Part shown: positions 42,067 through 49,878 of the stretch, one piece after another
Numbering within the stretch: the first letter of the stretch is position 1
How the letters are laid out: the number at the start of each line of letters is the position of its first letter
Position numbers and translations under genes: made by a program
Source: Chloroflexota bacterium
GTDB lineage: Bacteria; Chloroflexota; Dehalococcoidia; Lucifugimonadales; Lucifugimonadaceae
Length of the DNA stretch: 64,000 bases
Direction: 5' to 3'
NCBI GenBank assembly: GCA_022564545.1
Contig: JADFLG010000003.1
Coordinates: 1 to 64,000 of the forward strand
The notes under the pieces: model-generated
Database searches by the model: none
Told to the model about the DNA's origin: nothing
What the model saw: only the letters and a program-made list of their open reading frames with translations

Positions 42067-42774
42067 CTATGCCGATGCCTTGGAGATCGGGATAATTTTC
42101 ATGCCGAGGTCCGGCTCGATATCGAACGTGACGATATTTCCTGTGGTCTTCGTAGCGCCGCGGATTTTCGCCACCTCGAGAATTTTCACGAGCTGGTCGC
42201 CAACTTCCTCCGTGCGGAGGGTCAGGTGGGCGTCACACATTGAACGGAGCCGCGCCAGCGTTGTGTCGTCGAAGGCGTAGGTAGACGCCACGTTGATGAT
42301 GGTGCGTGCCTCGCCGACCAGCACCTGGCACGCTTCGAAGTAGGCGGCGGTGTCTTCCCATGAGCCACGTGTGACGAACGTCGTGAGCGAATCGACAACG
42401 ATCAGGTCTACGCGGGGGCCGTGGGCGATATTTCGGAGTATGGTGTCGAAGACCTGTTTCGGCGTGAGCTTGTTCTTACCGACAGATATGGGGTAGATCT
42501 TGAGCCGGCCCAGCAGTAGAAATTGCATCACCTCGAGGTTCAGGCTGCTCATCTGCCGCAGGAGGCTCTTGGTGGTGTTCTCAGTGGTAAACAGGGTTAC
42601 CGTCAGGCCGGCCTGGAGCGAACCCCACATGAGTTGCTGGGAAACCACGGATTTTCCGGAGTCGGACTGTCCTTCGAGCAGCGTGAGAGACCCGAGTGGA
42701 ATTCCTCCACCCATCTTTTTGTCCAGTTCGGGTTGACCCGTGGATACGCTTACTAGACCTTCTGTGCCTGCCAT
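42067..42774 (-). CDS. arlH: Archaellum regulator ATPase-fold protein ArlH (FlaH), KaiC/RecA-like
   Basis: LGSLTLLEGQSDSGKSVVSQQLMWGSLQAGLTVTLFTTENTTKSLLRQMSSLNLEVMQFLLLGRLKIYPIS; DLIVVDSLTTFVTRG. Confidence 0.9.
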   Translation of the reverse strand: MAGTEGLVSVSTGQPELDKKMGGGIPLGSLTLLEGQSDSGKSVVSQQLMWGSLQAGLTVTLFTTENTTKSLLRQMSSLNLEVMQFLLLGRLKIYPISVGKNKLTPKQVFDTILRNIAHGPRVDLIVVDSLTTFVTRGSWEDTAAYFEACQVLVGEARTIINVASTYAFDDTTLARLRSMCDAHLTLRTEEVGDQLVKILEVAKIRGATKTTGNIVTFDIEPDLGMKIIPISKASA

Positions 42775-42826
42775 GATTGGTTTGCGTCTTACCCGGTGGG
42801 GCTGTCACACCTCACCGATTAGTGGG

Positions 42827-43357
42827 TTAATTGGTGAAAATCGCGGTGACCGTCACACCCTGCTCTACGGCCAGTGTCACCGTGTTTGACGAGCTGGTGG
42901 CCGCTGCGGGCCCCAGTTCGGCTCTGATAATGAATTCTTCACCGGGATTCACGATTCCGGGTTGGTATACCTCCGGGTCCAGGGTAGCGGCATCCTCATA
43001 AATTCCGGTGAGTGTCCACTCCCCCGCAGAAGGAGTCGCAGAGGTCGTGTATGTGAGCCATTCGATTTGCAGGCCACTTCCCGATGCTCCTTCGTACCAG
43101 ACAATGAGGTCCCAGTCGCTAATCTGGCGCAGTTGCGACTGCCCACTGTTTGCGACTGTGAAATCGAGCCTGGAGTTCGATATCACCGAGGTCCCCAACG
43201 ACGAGACACTCGTGCGAGATATCTCGCCAGTCTTATCACGCACGGCCTTTACGCTGACGGTGATCTTGTCCTGCGAGTTGACAGAGCTGGTCGCATAACC
43301 GGCCATGGCAGCCAGGATGATCATTACGGCGAAAAGGGCCACTATAAGACTGGCCAT
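42827..43357 (-). CDS. ArlF/ArlG-like archaellum stator/pilin-like protein, copy 1
   Basis: N-terminal hydrophobic helix MASLIVALFAVMIILAAMAGYATSSV then beta-rich domain (LDFTVANSGQSQLRQISDWDLIVWYE); between arlH and a paralogous gene. Confidence 0.75.
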   Translation of the reverse strand: MASLIVALFAVMIILAAMAGYATSSVNSQDKITVSVKAVRDKTGEISRTSVSSLGTSVISNSRLDFTVANSGQSQLRQISDWDLIVWYEGASGSGLQIEWLTYTTSATPSAGEWTLTGIYEDAATLDPEVYQPGIVNPGEEFIIRAELGPAAATSSSNTVTLAVEQGVTVTAIFTN

Positions 43358-43407
43358 GATTCACCCCCATCCCGGTGATAAGAGCGTTTGATTAGCGTGT
43401 GCATAAA

Positions 43408-43941
43408 TCAGCCATCGAAAAAGATGGTTCCGGTCAGGCCAGTTGGCGTGGTGACGGTAACTTCGCCGGTCGTCGAAGCCTCGACACGTGGGTTGAGACG
43501 GACCCTCATCAGCATCTCTTCCAGGGGGTTGAGCCTGCCTGGTTCGATCAACTCAGCCACAGAGTTGTCGTAATCGATCCAGAACGAGGCGTCGGTCCAC
43601 GTGTTGTCCGATTCGGTCGCCGAATACGAAAGGTGGATAACGGTTTCGCCAGGTGCGCCGCGTTGTTCGTACCGTACCGTCACATCCCAATCTTCGAACG
43701 ACCCCAGGCTCCGGCGCCCATCGTTGGTGATCACGATGTCTACCCGGGTGGAGCCTGCATTGGTATACGCAGTTGTCGATACCAGGCCGATGGACGTTTC
43801 CAGCTCGGCCACCAGTCGTTCATTGCTAACCGCAAGAGACAACGTCCTGTCGCTGCCTGAATCCAGGACGGTATTGACCGCGGTCATCGTTGAACCGATA
43901 ACCAGGAACAGGGCGATTAGTGAAGTTAAAGCTGTGCCCAT
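43408..43941 (-). CDS. ArlF/ArlG-like archaellum stator/pilin-like protein, copy 2
   Basis: MGTALTSLIALFLVIGSTMTAVNTVLDSGSDR plus VDIVITNDGRRSLGSFEDWDVTVRYE; shares N.G...L....DWD..V.YE and P..NP.EE...R..L with copy 1. Confidence 0.75.
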   Translation of the reverse strand: MGTALTSLIALFLVIGSTMTAVNTVLDSGSDRTLSLAVSNERLVAELETSIGLVSTTAYTNAGSTRVDIVITNDGRRSLGSFEDWDVTVRYEQRGAPGETVIHLSYSATESDNTWTDASFWIDYDNSVAELIEPGRLNPLEEMLMRVRLNPRVEASTTGEVTVTTPTGLTGTIFFDG

Positions 43942-44000
43942 GGCGTATTTTTGGGAAACCGGGTTTTACGAAGCTGGCACCGTGTAGCCGGCTTTGCCGG

Positions 44001-44627
44001 CTACATCGAGAAGTAGCTCTCCGCAGCGACTCCGTTCGGTGTAATTACCCGTATGAAGTAGGTACCGGTCGGTTTGGTGCATGCGCCGGGGCAGCCATCG
44101 TCGAACTTGATGTCGAATTTGACCGTCGTGGCGATGCCCCATTCCGTCGCGCCACCCTCAAGCGTGTACGACCACTGGGGGTAGCCGCCGCCAGCATCGT
44201 CTTCGTGCGGGATCCGCTCGATGCCACCCGGCTGACCGAAGAAGATGTCGACCTCGGCGATGGCGGGAATTCGGATGTTGCCTACGTTTTTGCTCCACAC
44301 GTAGAAGTCGAACAACGAGTTGGAGTTTGTATCGACCCAGCTGCTTGCGGAGTCGAGTTCTCCGACTGATTGGACGACGGTAATATTCGTTCTTATTCGC
44401 TCGTCGACCGTGCCAGAGGCAGAAGCGACTGCACTGGAACTGCGAGTTACAGCCGGGTAAACGGCGTTCATCACGGCGACCGCGGCTATGATGCCGGCGA
44501 TCGTGAGCAGCATGGTCGTAATTGCTTTATCGATGGCGGTCTCTCCTGGGGCTGGACGTGTGTGGCAATTGCCCTGGTTTCCCTGGCTGTTGCCAGGCGC
44601 GGAATCCCCGGCCAACTTGCACTTCAT
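44001..44627 (-). CDS. Archaellin-superfamily (ArlF/G-like) protein; start uncertain, conserved region begins at DKAITTMLLTIAGII
   Basis: DKAITTMLLTIAGIIAAVAVMNAVYPAVTRSSSAVASASGTVDERIRTNITVVQ then beta domain FDFYVWSKNVGNIRIPAIAEVDIFFG. Confidence 0.72.
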   Translation of the reverse strand: MKCKLAGDSAPGNSQGNQGNCHTRPAPGETAIDKAITTMLLTIAGIIAAVAVMNAVYPAVTRSSSAVASASGTVDERIRTNITVVQSVGELDSASSWVDTNSNSLFDFYVWSKNVGNIRIPAIAEVDIFFGQPGGIERIPHEDDAGGGYPQWSYTLEGGATEWGIATTVKFDIKFDDGCPGACTKPTGTYFIRVITPNGVAAESYFSM

Positions 44628-44721
44628 TCAATGATGAAATGCGCCCCGTATATCTACGCGGGAATATGTTGTGGGTTAGGTGGGGACGGCAGAAGTCCGA
44701 GCGTAGAAGCTGGTGCTTTTC

Positions 44722-45702
44722 CTACGCGATCAAGCGGTCGAGTGGATCGTCTTCGACATCCATCAACATGCTCAGGAGTCGGTTGCTGTCGGTGCCGGCG
44801 CTGGTGTCCAGAACGCCTTCCATGCGCACCATCGCCGATACGATTTCGCGCACCGGTACCTGCACGGAAGGATCTTCTTCCGTAAGTGCCATCAGGTGAT
44901 GGAGGACTACCCGGGTCGAAGGTGCAATGCGTCCCGCGGCCTCGAATGCGTCGAGCATTATTTCCGTTCGGTTCGCACCGAGCCGATCGGTGGTGACGGC
45001 GACCCAGCGTACCAGCCCGGCCATCGTGAGGACGTCGAAGTTCGCCGTGACCGGCGCCAGGGCGCTATCAGCAGCCCCATCAGCCCCGTCAACGGCGTCG
45101 GTGCCGTCCTGTGCCTTTCCGGAGCCTTCGAGTTCGGGCTCTTGTCCTGTATTTGCCGGTTCCTCATCCAGCTTGAATTCTTCCTCGATTTCTTCAGGAA
45201 TCTCTTCCTCTTCTTCGAAGTATTCGTCCGGATCGGACACCGCTGACGGCATTCCCCCGCCGCCCCCGCCGTCATCGATGATTTCTTCCTCGACGTAGCC
45301 GCCGTCGGGAATTTCCTCGATGATTTCGTCAACAGGGTCGTCCGCGGCGTCATCAAGGTGTTCTTCGACTGATTCCCCGTCCCCGTCTGCGCTTTCGAGG
45401 TCTTCGTCCCCGTCGCCTTCTCCGTCGTCACCGTCGCCTTCGCTTACAGCCCCGGCGGCCCCGTCGGCCCCGGCAGTTCCTTCGGCCCCGGCAGGGCCAC
45501 TGCTGCCACCGCCCATGAGGTCGTCAAACTCGATCTCGTCCTCGTCTGTCAGGGCATCGTCGACCGCGTTGAACGGGTTGGTCACGTCTAAAATGTGCTC
45601 GCGGATATCGAGCAGCGTTTGCTGGACCTGGTTCTTGATGAGATTAAGCTCGTCCTCGGCGGTCTTCAGACCAGCTTTTATGCGAGCGTCTTCAGCAGCC
45701 AA
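44722..45702 (-). CDS. ArlC/D/E-like archaellum accessory protein with long acidic low-complexity linker (TTG start)
   Basis: N-terminal EDELNLIKNQVQQTLLDIREHILDVTNPF; Asp/Glu/Gly-rich middle; C-terminal LTMAGLVRWVAVTTDRLGANRTEIMLDAFEAAGRIAPSTRVVLHHLM resembles the ArlD/E domain. Confidence 0.75.
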   Translation of the reverse strand: MAAEDARIKAGLKTAEDELNLIKNQVQQTLLDIREHILDVTNPFNAVDDALTDEDEIEFDDLMGGGSSGPAGAEGTAGADGAAGAVSEGDGDDGEGDGDEDLESADGDGESVEEHLDDAADDPVDEIIEEIPDGGYVEEEIIDDGGGGGGMPSAVSDPDEYFEEEEEIPEEIEEEFKLDEEPANTGQEPELEGSGKAQDGTDAVDGADGAADSALAPVTANFDVLTMAGLVRWVAVTTDRLGANRTEIMLDAFEAAGRIAPSTRVVLHHLMALTEEDPSVQVPVREIVSAMVRMEGVLDTSAGTDSNRLLSMLMDVEDDPLDRLIA

Positions 45703-45704
45703 TG

Positions 45705-45836
45705 CTAGAACTCATCCCCTGGTGAGAGAACCCTTGCGCGAATGTCGGCGATCAACGGGAACACCAATTCTTTAAGAAGCCGTATCTCTTCTTCCAGATT
45801 TTTCAGACGCTGTTCCAGGTCCATTTCTTCGGCCAT
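45705..45836 (-). CDS. 43-aa coiled-coil mini-protein resembling the ArlC/D/E N-terminus (not in the supplied ORF track)
   Basis: Manual translation MAEEMDLEQRLKNLEEEIRLLKELVFPLIADIRARVLSPGDEF*; ends 2 nt before the next gene's TTG start. Confidence 0.65.
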   Translation of the reverse strand: MAEEMDLEQRLKNLEEEIRLLKELVFPLIADIRARVLSPGDEF

Positions 45837-45979
45837 GGTGCTTGCGTCTCCCGGGTATCCTGTATCTATGTTTCGTAAACGGTGTTGATTTAGGTTCAGC
45901 TAAAAGCGAATGTTTCGCCAATTCAGTCCTGGTTGCCGGTAGCTGACCAGGAGCACCGAATTGTTACGAGGCTGAGTCT

Positions 45980-46696
45980 TTACTTGAGGTCCATGACCGT
46001 GTCGAGCCTGGGTGGTGAGGTGCGTTGGATTGTCAGCACTGCGCCGCTCTCTGGTTTGACTTCGAGGGTGAACTGGTCGTTTGTACCAATGAGTGTGCCG
46101 GAATCCTGCAGGATTCCTGATGCGCCGTTGACGTCTACAGCGGCATACTCGCCAACACTATCGTCGGATCCTATTGCAGTACCTGTATTGCGTTCGAGCA
46201 ACCAGACGGTGATTTCCGCCTTTTCGCCCTCTTCCAGCAAGCTGTCACCGTTGTCGTTACCTACCCAGTCAAGTGTCCACGGGACATCTGGCAAATGCTG
46301 GTTCTTGTCTGTGAACGAGATGACTGTCCTGTACTCGGCGTTAGATACGATGTCCGGGTCAGTACCGTCCTCGCCTTCAGTGTAAGGCGCTGTCAGGTCG
46401 ACAGGCTCACCTGCAATGGCGTTAGATACGAAGAACGACACTTTGTAAAGTGTCTCTGTGGAACCAACCTTGCCCTTGTAGGCTATGACTGACCCTCGTG
46501 GTTCGATGGAACTCTTGGCTTCTTCGAGGCCTGCGAACACCGTCTCTTTGGACCGCTCGGAGGCGAATATGCCTGTCGAGAGGACCGTGAAAGCGAATAC
46601 GGACGCCACGACCACGAATGCAATGAGAATGATTGCGGTCTCGAGACCGGTGATTCCCTTTTCGTGCATTGGCGCACCGAACTTGTGCGTAAACAT
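45980..46696 (-). CDS. arlB: Archaellin 5 (operon-proximal)
   Basis: HEKGITGLETAIILIAFVVVASVFAFTVLSTGIFASERSKETVFAGLEEAKSSIEPRGSVIA...VKPESGAVLTIQRTSPPRLDTVMDLK; SD AGGAGA. Confidence 0.9.
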   Translation of the reverse strand: MFTHKFGAPMHEKGITGLETAIILIAFVVVASVFAFTVLSTGIFASERSKETVFAGLEEAKSSIEPRGSVIAYKGKVGSTETLYKVSFFVSNAIAGEPVDLTAPYTEGEDGTDPDIVSNAEYRTVISFTDKNQHLPDVPWTLDWVGNDNGDSLLEEGEKAEITVWLLERNTGTAIGSDDSVGEYAAVDVNGASGILQDSGTLIGTNDQFTLEVKPESGAVLTIQRTSPPRLDTVMDLK

Positions 46697-46842
46697 TTAC
46701 GTGTCTCCTGGTTTCCGCCTCCAAGGGGCGTGGCCTGAATGGTCTTCCTCATTTGCTGTCCCGGTGGCGACATACGACCGTATTGCCCACCGGGTAATTT
46801 CGGCCACACGTTCAATGTATTTGGAAACCGGATGGTCAAACA

Positions 46843-46857
46843 TTGGGGGCACCCCAA
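46843..46857. promoter_or_regulatory. Dyad element upstream of archaellin 5
   Basis: TTGGGGGCACCCCAA perfect inverted repeat, 147 nt upstream of ATG. Confidence 0.6.
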
Positions 46858-46893
46858 CGCCGGGGGTGGGCAAACCCACACAGAACACGCACG

Positions 46894-46927
46894 AAAACAG
46901 CCACCTGGCTTCCCAGGTGGCTGTTTT
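46894..46927. terminator. Intrinsic terminator of archaellin 4
   Basis: AAAACAGCCACCTGGCTTCCCAGGTGGCTGTTTT. Confidence 0.85.
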
Positions 46928-46953
46928 GGCAGTGCTTTTATGTTCGACCGAAC

Positions 46954-47676
46954 CTACTTGAGGTCCATGATCGTGTCGAGCCTCGGCGGAGCAAACCGCT
47001 GAATCGTCAGCACCGCGCCGCTTTCCGGCTTCATCTCGATGGTGAACTGGTCGTTCGTCGTGATTGCCGTATCGGTCGAAAGCATTCCCCGGGCGCCGTT
47101 AGTGTCGGCAGACGGGTAGTACTTTGCGCCACCTGTGGCTGTCGGGTCGGAGGCCTGGGTCAAGAAGTCACGTGTGAGCAGCCATACTGTGATCTCGGCC
47201 TTCTCGCCTACTTCCAGGAGGTTGTCAGAGTTGTTGTTTCCAATCCATGAAACCGTCCATGGGACGTCAGACAGGAACTGGTTTTTGTCGATGTACGAGA
47301 TAACTGTCCTGTACTCGGCGTTCGCGACGATGTCCGGGTCGGTGTTCGAGTCGTCCGTATCGTACGGAGGAGTCAGGTCGACCGGCTCACCGGCAATGGC
47401 GTTAGAGACGACAAAGGACAGCTTGTAGATGGTCTGGTTAGTGCCATCGTGCCCTTTATATGCGATAACCGAACCGCGGGGTTCGATCGAGCTCTTCGCT
47501 TCTTCCAGACCCGCGTAAACCGTCTCTTTGGACCGCTCGGAGGCGAATATGCCCGTCGAGAGGACCGTGAAAGCGAACACGGACGCCACGACCACGAATG
47601 CAATGAGAATGATCGCGGTCTCAAGACCGGTGATTCCCTTTTCGTGGCCTGGCGCACCGAACTTGTGCGTAATCAT
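46954..47676 (-). CDS. arlB: Archaellin 4
   Basis: HEKGITGLETAIILIAFVVVASVFAFTVLSTGIFASERSKETVYAGLEEAKSS...EMKPESGAVLTIQRFAPPRLDTIMDLK. Confidence 0.9.
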   Translation of the reverse strand: MITHKFGAPGHEKGITGLETAIILIAFVVVASVFAFTVLSTGIFASERSKETVYAGLEEAKSSIEPRGSVIAYKGHDGTNQTIYKLSFVVSNAIAGEPVDLTPPYDTDDSNTDPDIVANAEYRTVISYIDKNQFLSDVPWTVSWIGNNNSDNLLEVGEKAEITVWLLTRDFLTQASDPTATGGAKYYPSADTNGARGMLSTDTAITTNDQFTIEMKPESGAVLTIQRFAPPRLDTIMDLK

Positions 47677-47825
47677 TAACGTGTCTCCTAATTTCCGCCT
47701 TCACAGGGCGGGGCCAGGTCGATCTTCTTCATTACTGCCACCATGCGCGTAACTCTGGCCTTGCGCTTCCCGATGGTCGTTGCAGCTCTGTACTCAAAGC
47801 TATGCCCGCATATTTCCAGAAGGTA

Positions 47826-47840
47826 TTGGGGTCACTCCAA
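47826..47840. promoter_or_regulatory. Dyad element upstream of archaellin 4
   Basis: TTGGGGTCACTCCAA, 150 nt upstream of ATG. Confidence 0.6.
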
Positions 47841-47876
47841 CTCCGTGGGTCGGATAGCCCACACACGGGGATAAGC

Positions 47877-47908
47877 AAAACGGCCACCGTAACGCCGGTG
47901 GCCGTTTT
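47877..47908. terminator. Intrinsic terminator of archaellin 3
   Basis: AAAACGGCCACCGTAACGCCGGTGGCCGTTTT. Confidence 0.85.
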
Positions 47909-47931
47909 GCTGGTTGTGTCGAGACCTGGAT

Positions 47932-48654
47932 TTACTTGAGGTCCATGATCGTGTCGAGCCTCGGCGGCGCAAACCGCTGAATCGTCAGCACTGCGCCACT
48001 TTCCGGCTTCATCTGGACCGTGAACTGATCGTTGGTGGTCAGGAACGTATCGGTCGACAGCAGGCCCCGTGCGCCATTGGCGTCGGCACCGGTGTAGTAA
48101 TCAACGCCGTTGCTGGCCGTTGCTATGAAGGTGTTGTCGCGCCTGAGGAGCCAGACCGAGATCTCGGCCTTCTCGCCCACTTCCAGGAGGTTGTCGGAGT
48201 TGTTGTTGCCAACCCAGGAAACGGTCCACGGGACATCCGCGAGATACTGGTTCTTGTCGATGTACGAGATTACCGTCCTGTACTCAGCGCCAGAGACGAT
48301 GTTGGGATCGGTGCCCGTGTCGCTTGCCGTATAGGGCGGGGTCAGGTCGACCGGTTCACCGGCAATGGCGTTGGAAACTACAAACGACAGCTTGTAGATG
48401 GTGTCGGTGGCAGACGTTGTGTCGATCCGGCCTTTGTAGGCGATAACCGAACCGCGGGGTTCGATCGAGCTCTTGGCCTCCTCGAGCCCGGCGTAAACCG
48501 TCTCTTTGGACCGCTCGGAGGCGAATATGCCTGTCGAGAGTACCGTGAAAGCGAACACGGACGCCACGACCACGAATGCAATGAGAATGATCGCGGTCTC
48601 AAGACCGGTGATTCCCTTTTCGTGGCTTGGCGCACCGAACTTGTGTGCAAGCAT
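47932..48654 (-). CDS. arlB: Archaellin 3
   Basis: same N-terminal class III signal peptide and C-terminus; VQMKPESGAVLTIQRFAPPRLDTIMDLK. Confidence 0.9.
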   Translation of the reverse strand: MLAHKFGAPSHEKGITGLETAIILIAFVVVASVFAFTVLSTGIFASERSKETVYAGLEEAKSSIEPRGSVIAYKGRIDTTSATDTIYKLSFVVSNAIAGEPVDLTPPYTASDTGTDPNIVSGAEYRTVISYIDKNQYLADVPWTVSWVGNNNSDNLLEVGEKAEISVWLLRRDNTFIATASNGVDYYTGADANGARGLLSTDTFLTTNDQFTVQMKPESGAVLTIQRFAPPRLDTIMDLK

Positions 48655-48806
48655 TATGCGTGTCTCCTACGGTCCCCATTCAAAGGACGGGGCCAGACTG
48701 ATCATCCTCAACACTGCTGCTGTAAGCACGGTCCTGGCATTGAACTTCGCCACGGTCGTTGCAGTTATGTATCTGTCAAGTTATGTCGAACAGGTTTCCC
48801 CTGATA

Positions 48807-48821
48807 TTGGGGACACTCCCA
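48807..48821. promoter_or_regulatory. Dyad element upstream of archaellin 3
   Basis: TTGGGGACACTCCCA, 153 nt upstream of ATG. Confidence 0.55.
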
Positions 48822-48858
48822 CATCGTGGGCCGGACAACCCACACGCGGGTTAATGAG

Positions 48859-48887
48859 AAACAGCCACCGTGGTCCCGGTGGCTGTT
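48859..48887. terminator. Intrinsic terminator of archaellin 2
   Basis: AAACAGCCACCGTGGTCCCGGTGGCTGTT. Confidence 0.8.
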
Positions 48888-48912
48888 GCATTGGCTGTAT
48901 CGATTCCTGGAT

Positions 48913-49644
48913 TTACTTGAGGTCCATGATCGTGTCGAGCCTCGGCGGAGCAAACCGCTGAATCGTCAGCACCGCGCCGCTTTCCGGTTTCATCTCGAGG
49001 GTGAACTGGTCGTTCGTGCCGATAATTGTGTCGGTAGACAGCAGGCCACGGGCGCCGTTTACATCGGCGGCAGCATAGTATTCGACACCGTTGTTGGCGG
49101 TCGGGTCAGTGGCCTGTGCTACGAAGTCGCGCCTGAGGAGCCAGACCGTGATCTCTGCCTTCTCACCCACTTCCAGAAGGTTGTCGGAGTTGTTGTTGCC
49201 AACCCAGGAAACGGTCCACGGCACATCAGAAAAGAACTGGTTCTTGTCGATGTACGAGATAACTGTCCTGTACTCGGCGTTCGCGACGATGTCCGGGTCA
49301 GATCCCGCGTCGTTAGTTGTGTATGGAGGTGTCAGGTCGACCGGTTCACCGGCAATGGCGTTGGAAACTACAAACGACAGCTTGTAGATGGTGTCGGTTG
49401 CCGTCGATGTATCAACCCGGCCTTTGTAGGCGATAACCGAACCGCGTGGTTCGATCGAGCTCTTCGCTTCTTCCAGCCCTGCGTACACCGTTTCCTTTGA
49501 TCGCTCTGAAGCGAAAATACCGGTGGACAGAACGGTAAATGCGAATACGGACGCCACCACCACGAAGGCGATGAGGATAATGGCGGTCTCAAGACCGGTA
49601 ATGCCCTTTTGTGACTCTGCCTTCGCACTCTTTTTGAACAACAT
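48913..49644 (-). CDS. arlB: Archaellin 2 (listed ORF starts 49788; likely start MLFKKSAKAESQKG)
   Basis: SQKGITGLETAIILIAFVVVASVFAFTVLSTGIFASERSKETVYAGLEEAKSS...EMKPESGAVLTIQRFAPPRLDTIMDLK. Confidence 0.9.
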   Translation of the reverse strand: MLFKKSAKAESQKGITGLETAIILIAFVVVASVFAFTVLSTGIFASERSKETVYAGLEEAKSSIEPRGSVIAYKGRVDTSTATDTIYKLSFVVSNAIAGEPVDLTPPYTTNDAGSDPDIVANAEYRTVISYIDKNQFFSDVPWTVSWVGNNNSDNLLEVGEKAEITVWLLRRDFVAQATDPTANNGVEYYAAADVNGARGLLSTDTIIGTNDQFTLEMKPESGAVLTIQRFAPPRLDTIMDLK

Positions 49645-49823
49645 CACTAAGATCTCCCTTTTCTCGGACCTGGTCTCCTGAAGTCCCCCACTGCGTAAAT
49701 GGCTGCATTGCCTCGGCGCGGTGGGTGACATTTCTCCTGCTTCCAAAGTTAGGGGTGGACAGGGTTCTGGTCGGTCGGGTCGGCACACAAACTGCGGTGT
49801 GCTGACACCAATGCGGTTAACGA

Positions 49824-49855
49824 AGCACGACCAGCGGAATTCCGCTGGTCGTGCT
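49824..49855. terminator. Intrinsic terminator of archaellin 1
   Basis: AGCACGACCAGCGGAATTCCGCTGGTCGTGCT. Confidence 0.75.
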
Positions 49856-49878
49856 TGCGATTGCTGAGCAACACCGGG

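Noticed and set aside
38537-42774. Interpretation as a Tad/type IV pilus or type II secretion system
   Set aside because: The ATPase and platform protein alone would allow this. The adjacent ArlH-like RecA/KaiC-fold protein, ArlC/D/E-like and ArlF/G-like proteins and archaellin-type filament genes fit an archaellum better.
47914-48804. 296-aa plus-strand ORF and similar ORFs opposite the archaellin genes
   Set aside because: They recur at the same relative position opposite each archaellin copy, so they are by-products of the repeated coding sequence rather than genes.
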